Assembly (NCBI RefSeq): GCF_000425885.1
Contig: NZ_AUEH01000022.1
Coordinates: forward strand, 1 to 45,254
Direction: 5' to 3'
DNA: 45,254 nt
Source: Schleiferilactobacillus harbinensis DSM 16991
GTDB taxonomy: Bacteria; Bacillota; Bacilli; Lactobacillales; Lactobacillaceae
The position numbers were made by a program, and so were the translations under genes. The notes under the pieces were generated by a model. The model did no database searches and was not told where the DNA came from. It was given only the letters and a program-made list of their open reading frames with translations. Position 1 is the first letter of the stretch. Each line of letters opens with the position of its first letter. Shown here piece by piece: positions 23,738-32,800 of the stretch.

Positions 23738-23757
23738 CCTTTAAGATTTCTTAACGC

Positions 23758-25683
23758 TTAGTCTGCCGCAGCAGCGACCGGAGCGGCCTGTTGATTCTTG
23801 GCCGGATCTGGAATGAACTGGGGAATCGTGTCATCGATGAAGAAGACCTTATACCATACCAGGAAGGTATAGATGACCCATACCTTGCGGCGGCCGTCGA
23901 TCTTGCCTTGGTAGTTGTCATCGATCAGCTGCAAGATGGCGTCTTGATCAAAGAATTCCTTGACCCAATCCTGAGCAAAGAGATTGCGGACTTCCTTGTA
24001 GAACTTCTCGGTCCGCAGCCAAGCGGCAACGGGTACCGGGAAACCGAGCTTGGGCCGGCTGGCCCATTCATTGGGTAAGTGGCGGTTAGCGGCTTCGCGC
24101 ATGGCATACTTGGAGTCCTTGCTGTTCAGCAGGTACTTCGTGGGAATGCCGGCAGCCACCTTAGCCACTTCTTTATCCAGGAACGGCACCCGCAGCTCCA
24201 TCGAGTTGGCCATGCTCAGCTTATCGGCCTTAAGTAAAATGTCGCCGGCCATGAATTGGTGCAGGTCCAAATACTGCATCTTCTTCACGTCATCGGTGTA
24301 AGAACGCACCCGTTTGTACTTATCCATGACCACATCATGCACTGGTTCGCTCTGCCGGAACGCCGGCTGCAGCAGCTTGTCGGACTCGTTTTCGTTGAAG
24401 ATCCGAGCTTGGCCGATGAAGAATTCTTCAGCCGGAGCAGTCGCTGTGTACAATTGCAGGCGGCCGTGGAAGTTCGGCATTTTCTTTAAGCTGTGGGCCA
24501 GCTTGGTCTTCACACCCTTGGGCAGGCGGCGCAAACCGTCGGAGAAGGCCCGGATGATGTGGGACTTGGAATGGAACCCGTAGTCAGCATAGCCGGCAAA
24601 CAACTCGTCAGCGCCTTCCCCGGACAAAATGACAGTGACGTCCTTGGACGCCAGCTTTGTCAGGAAGTACAGCGGCACGCAGGACGGATTGCCATCGGGC
24701 TCATCCAGATGATATTGGATTAGCGGGAAGTTGTTGAATGCCTCCTGGGCAGTCACCACGTCAGAGGTATTCTCCAAACCCAGCTTGTCTGCCAATTCCT
24801 TGGCAGCCGTCCCTTCATGGTATTTCTTGTCGTCGAAGCCGATGGAATACGTGTGCTCCGGCCGTAACAAGCTCGTGATGTAACTGGAATCGACCCCGCT
24901 GGACAGCAGTGAACCAACCGGTACATCGGAAATCCGATGGGCTTCCACGGATTCTTGGATGGACTTGTCAATGGCATCAATGGTGTCATTCAGGCTCAGG
25001 CTGTTCGCCTTGAATTCCATATCCCAATATTTCTTGATGTTCAAGTCGCCATCATGGTATGTGAAATAATGGCCTTCCGGGATGCGGTAAACATTTTTGA
25101 AGAACGTTTCATCCAAGCCGGAATACTGGAACGTCAGATACGGCTTGAGGGCTTTCTTATTTAATTCCTTCTTGAAATTCGGGTGCTTCAAAAACGCCTT
25201 GATTTCGCTGCCGACCATGAAGGTATCGCCGTCTTTATAATAGTACATGGGTTTGATGCCGAAGAAATCCCGGGCCCCGTAAAGGGTCTTGTTGTTGTCG
25301 TCCCAAATCAGGAAAGCAAACATCCCCCGGATTTTCTTCAATAACCCTTCCATGCCATATTCTTCATACCCATGGAGCAGGACTTCAGTATCGGAATGGG
25401 TGGTAAAAATATGGCCAGCCGCGATCAGGTCCTTGCGGATGCTGGCGTAGTTATATATTTCACCATTGAAGATGATCACCCGGCTGCGATCTTCGTTATA
25501 GATCGGCTGGGTGCCCCCCTTTAAGTCAATGATACTCAGGCGGCGGAAGCCGAGCGCCATCTGGTCGTTGATGTATTCCCCAGAGGAGTTTGGCCCCCGG
25601 TGTTTGATCATTTCCATCATGTCCTCGATGACCGGTTTCTTATCAAGGACGGTTTTATCGACAAAGCCGACGATTCCGCACAT
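23758..25683 (-). CDS. asnB: Glutamine-dependent asparagine synthase-like amidotransferase
   Basis: This enzyme takes ammonia from glutamine and transfers it to an ATP-activated carboxylate. The nucleophile Cys2 heads a class II glutaminase domain (MCGIVGF, HRGPNSSGEY, NGEIYNY, about residues 1-210). The synthetase domain has the ATP loop LLSSGVDSS (259-267), a DEPDGNPSCVPLY segment and LSGEGADELFAGY. The 641 aa are typical of the long bacterial AsnB type. Some members make free asparagine. AsnH of Lactococcus amidates the D-Asp cross-bridge, and other homologues amidate mDAP. With a D-Asp ligase in the same window, a cell-wall role is plausible but unproven. It has a near-consensus promoter and the RBS AAGGAG. 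Confidence 0.9.
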   Translation of the reverse strand: MCGIVGFVDKTVLDKKPVIEDMMEMIKHRGPNSSGEYINDQMALGFRRLSIIDLKGGTQPIYNEDRSRVIIFNGEIYNYASIRKDLIAAGHIFTTHSDTEVLLHGYEEYGMEGLLKKIRGMFAFLIWDDNNKTLYGARDFFGIKPMYYYKDGDTFMVGSEIKAFLKHPNFKKELNKKALKPYLTFQYSGLDETFFKNVYRIPEGHYFTYHDGDLNIKKYWDMEFKANSLSLNDTIDAIDKSIQESVEAHRISDVPVGSLLSSGVDSSYITSLLRPEHTYSIGFDDKKYHEGTAAKELADKLGLENTSDVVTAQEAFNNFPLIQYHLDEPDGNPSCVPLYFLTKLASKDVTVILSGEGADELFAGYADYGFHSKSHIIRAFSDGLRRLPKGVKTKLAHSLKKMPNFHGRLQLYTATAPAEEFFIGQARIFNENESDKLLQPAFRQSEPVHDVVMDKYKRVRSYTDDVKKMQYLDLHQFMAGDILLKADKLSMANSMELRVPFLDKEVAKVAAGIPTKYLLNSKDSKYAMREAANRHLPNEWASRPKLGFPVPVAAWLRTEKFYKEVRNLFAQDWVKEFFDQDAILQLIDDNYQGKIDGRRKVWVIYTFLVWYKVFFIDDTIPQFIPDPAKNQQAAPVAAAAD

Positions 25684-25745
25684 TTGGCAAAACTCCTTAA
25701 TATATTCTTAAACTATCCCAATAACAATTTTTCGACTACCTACAA

Positions 25746-25773
25746 ATTATAAGGACACTTGGTCTGATGTCAA
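25746..25773 (-). promoter_or_regulatory. Consensus promoter of the asparagine synthase gene
   Basis: On the minus strand: TTGACA (25768-25773), a 16-bp spacer and TATAAT (25746-25751). Both hexamers are perfect, so strong expression is expected. The leader is about 55 nt. Confidence 0.85.
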
Positions 25774-25795
25774 TCAGGAACCCTCTCAGCCCACT

Positions 25796-26956
25796 TTAAG
25801 CCTCAGGAAACCACATGGCAAATTGGCGCAAGGGGGTAGCCGCGCCATAGCCCAACACGGACAGCTGGCGGTTGGCCGGGTCGGCGACCAGCGTGTAGCC
25901 GGCATATTCACTGGGCTGGCCGTACTGCCGGTCCCAGCGGGCATTATACCCAGTGGTCAACTGGTGGCCGCGACCGCTGATGGCCGCACAATTCAGCAGC
26001 AAATAGCGAATATCGTGGTCCAAGAAAGTCTGTTCAATATGCCGGTGGCCGCAAACATAGGCGGTGATCCGGGCGTTGCGGATATGGGTGAAGTCAAAGG
26101 GCAGCGTAATTTGAAAATCCGGATTCTTGGCGTGATTGTCGATGTGCCCCTGGGCATGGAGATTGAACGCCCGAAACAGTTCGTGGACGGTCGGCCCGTT
26201 GTAATGCAGGCCATTTTGGTGGTTAGCTTTCAGGAGATTGCCGTGCCCGCAAACAATGATCGCCCGATCGTCAGACATTTGCAGAATCTGAATGATCTCG
26301 GCCAGTTGCGCTTCACGCACCGCCAGATTGAGTTTCACATCATATTGTTTAATGCCAAAACGATTCAAGCGGTAAGGAATGTCGCTGGTATTGATGAACA
26401 AAAAACGCACCGGCCCCACGTCCAGCCAGGCGACTCCATGGCGCTGACTGAAGCGCTGGAGTTGGGGTTGCCGGTAATCGGCGCGAAAAACAACGTCCGC
26501 AAAAGTAGTCTGCTGAAAACTCGCCCGGCGCGCGACTTGGTGCTCGTCGAACTTATCGTTATCGTCGTGGTTGCCTTTGGCGATGTAGAACGGCTTGCCC
26601 AAGTTCTGGTCCATGGCGGCGACAATGTCTTGCAGGTGCTGACGGGACATGTCCGGAGCTTCGCTGCCGTCGATCAAATCACCGAGATGGGCATAGGCGT
26701 CTACCCCCGGCTGGCTGGCCACGTCCGCGACGAATTCCTTGGTGTGCTGCAAACCGTTAACCCCATACAGAGTGGCGCTGAAGCCGGCTTTGTAGTGGGT
26801 GTCGGTAATCACGGCCAAGCTTGCTGTCTCTCCTGGCCGAGTAAGCTGGCTCAACTGGTTTTGGAATGGAACCAGTGCCTTAGCCACCCACGCACGCGGG
26901 GTCGTATCCAAATTAGGGGCTGGCACCTGCTGCTTTTTGTTCAAGAATGCCATCAT
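25796..26956 (-). CDS. Calcineurin-like metallophosphoesterase
   Basis: This 386-residue soluble phosphoesterase has the complete metal-binding set in order: ITDTHY (about 50-55), HLGDLIDG, AKGNHDDND, VCGHGN and VCGHRHIEQ. The substrate cannot be told; relatives cleave phosphodiesters, nucleotides or phospholipids. There is no signal peptide, so it is cytoplasmic. The start is the ATG at 26956, 4-5 bases after GGAAGGAGC. An in-frame upstream start at 26995 has no ribosome binding site. No terminator is evident between it and the asparagine synthase promoter. Confidence 0.85.
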   Translation of the reverse strand: MMAFLNKKQQVPAPNLDTTPRAWVAKALVPFQNQLSQLTRPGETASLAVITDTHYKAGFSATLYGVNGLQHTKEFVADVASQPGVDAYAHLGDLIDGSEAPDMSRQHLQDIVAAMDQNLGKPFYIAKGNHDDNDKFDEHQVARRASFQQTTFADVVFRADYRQPQLQRFSQRHGVAWLDVGPVRFLFINTSDIPYRLNRFGIKQYDVKLNLAVREAQLAEIIQILQMSDDRAIIVCGHGNLLKANHQNGLHYNGPTVHELFRAFNLHAQGHIDNHAKNPDFQITLPFDFTHIRNARITAYVCGHRHIEQTFLDHDIRYLLLNCAAISGRGHQLTTGYNARWDRQYGQPSEYAGYTLVADPANRQLSVLGYGAATPLRQFAMWFPEA

Positions 26957-26996
26957 GACGCTCCTTCCTCGTTTTCTTAATTCTATCACGGTCAAC

Positions 26997-27026
26997 CAAA
27001 AAAGCCCTGGCCTCTGCCAGAGCTTT
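26997..27026 (-). terminator. Terminator of the baeRF gene
   Basis: The stem AAAGCxCTGGC/GCCAGxGCTTT with a 4-base loop is followed by TTTTTTGG on the minus strand, 24 bases after the stop at 27050. Confidence 0.85.
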
Positions 27027-27049
27027 CTGAAAAAAGATAGATTTAAATG

Positions 27050-28198
27050 TTACCCAATCCGCCCCCGCAAAATAGCATGGGCGACTTCCTTGTCCTTGAA
27101 GCCATCATCGCCTTGGACGAAGACGTGGCCGCCATAACCCAGAACAACCACGGCAATGTCGTTCAGCAGGTTATTGGCGCGGGCTTCTTCGCTCTCGCGA
27201 TCAACCGTGTGATCAAAGCCGATGGCACCGTGGGCCGATGCGCCGCGCTTAACCACCAGCGTGTCGATCCGGCCTTCGACTGCCGCCCGGGCGATGTCCG
27301 GCGTGGCAGAGCTGTAACGGTTGCCGGAACGGGCGTCGTCCAGAGCCTTTTGCAACTGGCCCTTGGCCATGGTCCGCAACTCCTGTTCCAAGTCGACGGC
27401 AATGTCATGCAGCACATCCTTGGTCAGCTTAGGCGGCATCTTCGCCACCCGCGGCTGATCCATCAGGACCCCGCTCTTGGAAATCTTGCGGTATTCGCCT
27501 TGGACTTCATCAACGGCCATTAAGATAACCCGGGCATGGGTCGGTACCGAAATGTTGGCCCGAACCCAGTCGTCAACCATCTTGAAGTAGCGTTCCTCAT
27601 CGGCCCGATCGGCTTCTTCCTTAGGATCCCGGCCATGGAAGACGGAACTGCCTTTGGTGCCGCTGGACCGCTGCAAGTCGCTGCCGTTCTTCAATTCAGT
27701 TCCAATAGCGGCAGACCGTTTGGTCGGTGCCTTGTCTGGCAGATCCACTTCAGTGACATCGTGGCCATGAACGGAGAATACCCGGAAACTTTCTTTCTCC
27801 AAAGCCAACAGGTCGTAATTAATATTGTATTGATCATTCTCAATGATTGGTAAAACGTACAGGTTCTCAGTGATCTTCACTTCCGGATTCAACGGCAGGC
27901 GCATGAAGTATTGATACACGCGATCCGGTCCGGCAATGATGGCCATACTCGTATTAGTCCCACTAATGAGCTGGCGCTCAGCCAGGATCAAGGCAAACTT
28001 CTCACCATACGGACGCCATTCGGCATCTGGGAAGCGCTCGCCGAACTCGGTCTGGGCTTGGGAGACCAAGCTCTTGAACTGGGCCCGATCCTTCTCCATG
28101 GTGACATCTTCTGGATGCACCGGCATGAACAGTGAAACAAATGGGCCATGCACGCCTACATCTTGCACAAGTGCTTGCAGATCATCACGTAAACTCAT
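27050..28198 (-). CDS. baeRF-family (bacterial archaeo-eukaryotic release factor-like) protein
   Basis: This 382-residue cytoplasmic protein resembles the bacterial relatives of eRF1/aRF1. It has an N-terminal region with VSLFMPVHPEDVTMEKDRAQFKSLV, a middle domain with NYDLLALEKESFRVFSV, and a C-terminal eRF1-like domain (about 270-382: EGRIDTLVVKRG ... NDIAVVVLGYGGHVFV). These proteins have been proposed to act on stalled ribosomes or as stress factors; the exact role is not established. The start at 28198 (MSLRDD) follows AGGGGCGG. It is a single-gene unit with its own terminator. Confidence 0.75.
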   Translation of the reverse strand: MSLRDDLQALVQDVGVHGPFVSLFMPVHPEDVTMEKDRAQFKSLVSQAQTEFGERFPDAEWRPYGEKFALILAERQLISGTNTSMAIIAGPDRVYQYFMRLPLNPEVKITENLYVLPIIENDQYNINYDLLALEKESFRVFSVHGHDVTEVDLPDKAPTKRSAAIGTELKNGSDLQRSSGTKGSSVFHGRDPKEEADRADEERYFKMVDDWVRANISVPTHARVILMAVDEVQGEYRKISKSGVLMDQPRVAKMPPKLTKDVLHDIAVDLEQELRTMAKGQLQKALDDARSGNRYSSATPDIARAAVEGRIDTLVVKRGASAHGAIGFDHTVDRESEEARANNLLNDIAVVVLGYGGHVFVQGDDGFKDKEVAHAILRGRIG

Positions 28199-28315
28199 AA
28201 AACCGCCCCTATCTATCACTTTTTTTGGGGAGCATCTGGTACTGCTTCCAATACCAGCATAACAGGTTTCACGCCGAGTGGCGAACGTTTTGACTGGGAA
28301 AATGGAGATTTCTGA

Positions 28316-29614
28316 TCATTCAATCACTTGGTGGATCAACTCTGGCGCACTGGCTGCATCCCCGATGTGGATTGCGCCGGTAACCATATCCACAACATCC
28401 TGCCGCTGGGGTTCTTCAGCATAAATCGTGGCCAATAATTCACCATTCGCCACCGAGTCGCCGATTTTTTTGTGGAGCATCAAGCCGACCGCCGGATCCA
28501 CGACATCGCCCTTCTTTTGCCGACCGCCGCCCAGGATCATGCTGGCGATCCCCAGCTGGTCGGTATCCATCCCGGTGACCACCCCGGCCTGGCCGCTCAG
28601 CACCTGAATCGCGTGCTTGGCCTGGGGCAGCTTAGTGGGATCGTCCACCACGCCGGCGTCGCCGTGCTGGGCGATGATCATTTCCTTAAATTTGGCGAGT
28701 GCGCTGCCGTCAGCCAATCTGGCTTCCAGGATATGCCAGGCGCCGCTCAAATCATCGGCCAATTCTGCCTGCATGAGCATATAACTGCCCAAGGTCAGGG
28801 TCAGTTCCCGGACATCCGCCGGCCCTTGATTGTTCAAAATATCGATGGATTCAGCGATTTCCAGCGCATTGCCAATGGCGTAACCCAGCGGCTGAGACAT
28901 ATCCGTGATCAGCGCAATGATCTTGATGCCGGCCAAATGACCAATACGCACCAAGGCCTGGGCCAGGGCCGCCGCCCGCGCTTCCGTCTTCATGAACGCC
29001 CCGTTGCCGGTCTTCACGTCGAGGACCAGGCCGTCGGTGCCGGACGCCAATTTCTTACTCATGATGGAACTGCTGATCAGCGGAATGGCCTCCACCGTCG
29101 CGGTCACGTCCCGCAGTGCATAAATCTTCTTATCCGCCGGCGCCAGGTTGCCCGTGGCACTGGTGATGGCCGTACCGATCTGGGTGACTTCGTTGATGAA
29201 GTCGGCCTCACTCAGGTCCACGTCAAATCCCGGAATGGCTTCCAGCTTGTCCAGTGTACCGCCGGTGTGGCCCAGGCCGCGGCCGGAAATCATCGGATTC
29301 TTTGCGCCGGCCGCCGCCACTAAAGGCGCCAACGGAATAGAAATCTTATCCCCCACGCCGCCGGTAGAGTGCTTATCGACCTTGATTCCCGGAATCGTGC
29401 TGAGATCCAGCACGTCCCCGGAATGCAGCATTGCGTCCGTTAAATAGCCAATCTCCACGGCCCTCATATCTTTGAAGTAAATCGCCATGAGCAGCGCGCT
29501 CATTTGGTAGTCCGGAATGTCCCCCCGGGTGTAGCCGGTGATCACAAAATCGATTTGCTCCTTCGTTAATGCCAAGCCATCCCGTTTGGCCTGGATAATG
29601 TCCACCATACGCAT
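28316..29614 (-). CDS. pdp: Pyrimidine-nucleoside phosphorylase
   Basis: This enzyme cleaves uridine, thymidine or deoxyuridine with phosphate to the free base and (deoxy)ribose-1-phosphate, in nucleoside salvage. The 432 residues fit the family. Clear motifs are DKHSTGGVGDK (phosphate and substrate loop, about 80-90), SGRGLGHTGGTLDKLEAIPGF (about 110-130, the family signature) and LALR-equivalent region YALRDVTATV. The start ATG at 29614 follows AAAGGGG; a second ATG two codons on is possible. A TATACT -10 lies at 29653-29658. Adenosine deaminase, 4 kb away on the other strand, belongs to the same salvage theme but is a separate unit. Confidence 0.93.
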   Translation of the reverse strand: MRMVDIIQAKRDGLALTKEQIDFVITGYTRGDIPDYQMSALLMAIYFKDMRAVEIGYLTDAMLHSGDVLDLSTIPGIKVDKHSTGGVGDKISIPLAPLVAAAGAKNPMISGRGLGHTGGTLDKLEAIPGFDVDLSEADFINEVTQIGTAITSATGNLAPADKKIYALRDVTATVEAIPLISSSIMSKKLASGTDGLVLDVKTGNGAFMKTEARAAALAQALVRIGHLAGIKIIALITDMSQPLGYAIGNALEIAESIDILNNQGPADVRELTLTLGSYMLMQAELADDLSGAWHILEARLADGSALAKFKEMIIAQHGDAGVVDDPTKLPQAKHAIQVLSGQAGVVTGMDTDQLGIASMILGGGRQKKGDVVDPAVGLMLHKKIGDSVANGELLATIYAEEPQRQDVVDMVTGAIHIGDAASAPELIHQVIE

Positions 29615-29810
29615 GATTTTTCCCCTTTTCTCTATCGAACTCTGCTGACTTCAGTATATCATCTCTCCGCAGTGGGAAAAGATTACGTCTTGCACAAAAA
29701 AGTACGTTCTTGAAAACGGGTCGGCAACGGCATTTACTCTTTAATTAGTATTTTTTGAGTGTTATATAAATATAGTTATAATAATTTCATCACTATGAAT
29801 GCCCTTTCTG

Positions 29811-29819
29811 TGCTATACT
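29811..29819 (+). promoter_or_regulatory. Extended -10 promoter of the lectin/WxL-like gene
   Basis: TGCTATACT ends 33 bases before the ATG at 29853. The sequence upstream is very AT-rich (29740-29790) and could act as an UP-like element. No good -35 is visible. Its position inside the longest possible reading frame supports the later start codon. Confidence 0.5.
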
Positions 29820-29852
29820 AAAGGCACAAAAAATCAGGGGAGGAAGATAGAA

Positions 29853-32800
29853 ATGTTAGGAGGACATATTTCCCACCATAATTCCCACTATATTTCCCAT
29901 TTATTAAGTTCGGTCTTACTAGCTTTTTCACTATTATCGGGTTGGCTAAGCGTCTATAAAAGTCCGATAGTATTCGCTGCGGATGCCAGCCCAATTGTCG
30001 CTGATCCCGCCCACACGCAGGACTTTTTTTCGGCCTTTGGTGATGCTTCCGTACAACGGGCTGCTGATGGCAGCTGGTCGCAAGTGGTCTTAACGCCGGC
30101 CCAAGTCAACCAAGCTGGGGCCGTGACTTTGAACAACCGGCTAGATTTCAGCAAAAGCTTCAATTTAAAGTACTCCATGCTGCTGGGTAACAATGCCGGC
30201 CAAGGTGATGGTATCTCCTTTGCCCTATATCCGGGTCAACTCGGTGCAGTTGGTATGTTTGGCGGTAACATGGGGGTTGCCGGGCTGCCTAATGCATTGG
30301 GGTTTAAGTTTGATAATTACACCAACCAGGCTGATAACATGGTTACTAATGGGACCAATGTCGATACAGAGTTTGGCTTCGGAAAATGGGCCACTCAAGT
30401 CTCTAAACCAGGAACGCCTTCCTATGTTGCCGGTCAGATCAACCCTTACACTGATACGGTCAAATACGCTGAGCACCTGCGCCAAAATAACAGCAGCGGT
30501 GCGGTCTGGGGGACCGTGGACCAAAATCTGAACATATTCGCACCATATGGCTCATTTATTGAAACAAATGAGGCGGGTTACCTGAAAATCATGGATCATG
30601 ATTCCAACCACCTTTTCCTCAGAAACAACGTAAAAGACACGCTCCCAAGTGTTCCAATAAACACGTTAGGAATCCCGGGCAAGGTGATCGATGGTCCTGC
30701 TCGGCTCACCACTGATCTAGCCGACGGTAAATGGCACAATGTGCAAATCGATTATCAAGTTGCTAACGGCATCGGCACATTCACTGTAAGTCTCTACCGC
30801 GATACCACTTATACCAATCTCAACAAATCTTGGACGGCATGGATCGATATTGCGGAAATGAAGAAGAAAACCAACAACAAGCCCTATTTTGCCCTCAATA
30901 TTGCCGGTTCTAATGGATCCTCAACGGCTAATCAGGCTATCAGGAATCTCTATGCAGAATATACACCTGAACCAGGGGCCTTTACGACGCGGTTCGTGGA
31001 CGAAAACGGGACGACAATCAAAGATGCCATTAACCAAGGAGGCTCCGATGATTTAGTGACGAGCGGCACCCAATTTACTGTTGACATTCCCGGAAAATAT
31101 ACACGTACCAAAGATGCATTAAAGGGTAATTACAAATTTGATTACGCTACTCTGGAGACCTATGACGGCTCTCCGACCATTCAGAAAGTGAAAGTTGACC
31201 CAACCATAAAAGGTGATAATTATACGTTCACGGATACTTACAAAGCCCCGTATCGGCGGCTCAACGTGTATTATAAAAAAATCGACTCATATCCTACGGT
31301 GGCGGCGAGTATCGCGGCTGGGCAGAAAAGCATTGCGAACGATACGGACACATTGGTCGTCGACCAGCCGAACACGCCGATTACGTATGAGTATACACTG
31401 GCTCTGCCGAAGTCTGCTCCGGATTCTTGGAACAAGGTCACCGTCCAGACCATGCTGCCGGCTGGTTTACTGCCAACTACGACCACTGCAATTGATCAAA
31501 ACGGTAGCGTGATTCCGATCACTACCAGCCAAGAAAATGACGGCCACACTAAGGTGACGCTTGGGCCAATTGATCTGTTCGGTACCGCAGCGTTTTCCCA
31601 GCCCAACACAGTCAAAATTAAACTAACGCTTAACCCCATCATTCCACTGACCGGAGCGATTGAAACAACGGCTCAGGATACGTACAAGCAGGATATATCA
31701 ACAACCCCGCAACCGCCGACCAGCTACTGGGAAAACCAGCCCCCAAAAACAATCAGACACATAGAAGTTAGCGGTACTCAGACAATTGCTCAAGAGCCCA
31801 TTGAGATGAATGGCCGCAAAGAGAATCGTGTTGTCTTTAAAAATAGCCAGCTTCATCTGCCGGCCGGGGTAACTCAGGTGGACACCGCTGAACGGATTCA
31901 GTTACCCGACGGACTGCTGTCTAACGACATCACCATCACCAGAACAACTGTCGCCAATATGCTGCCGACAGTAGCGGCTGAGCTCACTGCCAGCGGCCAA
32001 AAGAAACTGACCGGCAGCGATTCAGTGCATGTGGGCGTGCTGTATTCTGGAAAAGATGCTAAGGGGATTACCTACTGGTGGGTGGTCGATTACGTTCTGT
32101 ACGAGCCGCTTAACGTTTGGATGCCAAGCCAAGAATTGGCCCAGTCAGTGGCTAAGCAACTTAAAATCACCAGTGATACAGTGCTTCAAAAATCAATGAT
32201 GAAGAATCTTCAGTCGTTTACCGATACTGCCTCAAAGTGGACGATCGCCCAGGATCCCACCGGCCTGGAATACGCAACCAGCTTGCAAACTTTCGATGCT
32301 CCTGGCACAAACGCTGCCGCCGAGCAGGTCAAGGACAGCTTCCGCCGCCTGCTCACGACATTTGCCACTGATCGCGGCCAGGCTGGTACACCGGCCGCAA
32401 CGTTGACCACCCTGACCCTGTCCAACTATCCCAAGGAAGTGTTCATGCCCACCGCGCCGGCAACCAATCAGCTACCGGAGTTGCCGGCGCTGACAACCTT
32501 TACGGCTACCCAGGATGGACTGGAATCGGCACAACTGACTAGTCTTAATTCAAAGGACAGCGATCTCGCCGCTTTTCTAAGCCAGCCCGCCGCACCCAAG
32601 TTACAAAAGTTCGACATTTCCAACAACGAACCAGCAGTCGGGAATGCTAATCCAACTCGAATCCCTACCCGAATCATTGGTCCGGCGGCCATCGCTAAAA
32701 TTGACCAGACCAACATGATCGTACCCGGCATCGCGCTGTCTGTTGCAGTAGACAAGGACGACCCGAATAAGATCACGATCACGTCCCCGAAAGACGGTAA

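Noticed and set aside
25823-26980. 385-codon plus-strand frame opposite the metallophosphoesterase
   Set aside because: The minus strand carries all phosphoesterase motifs and a good ribosome binding site; the plus frame has neither.
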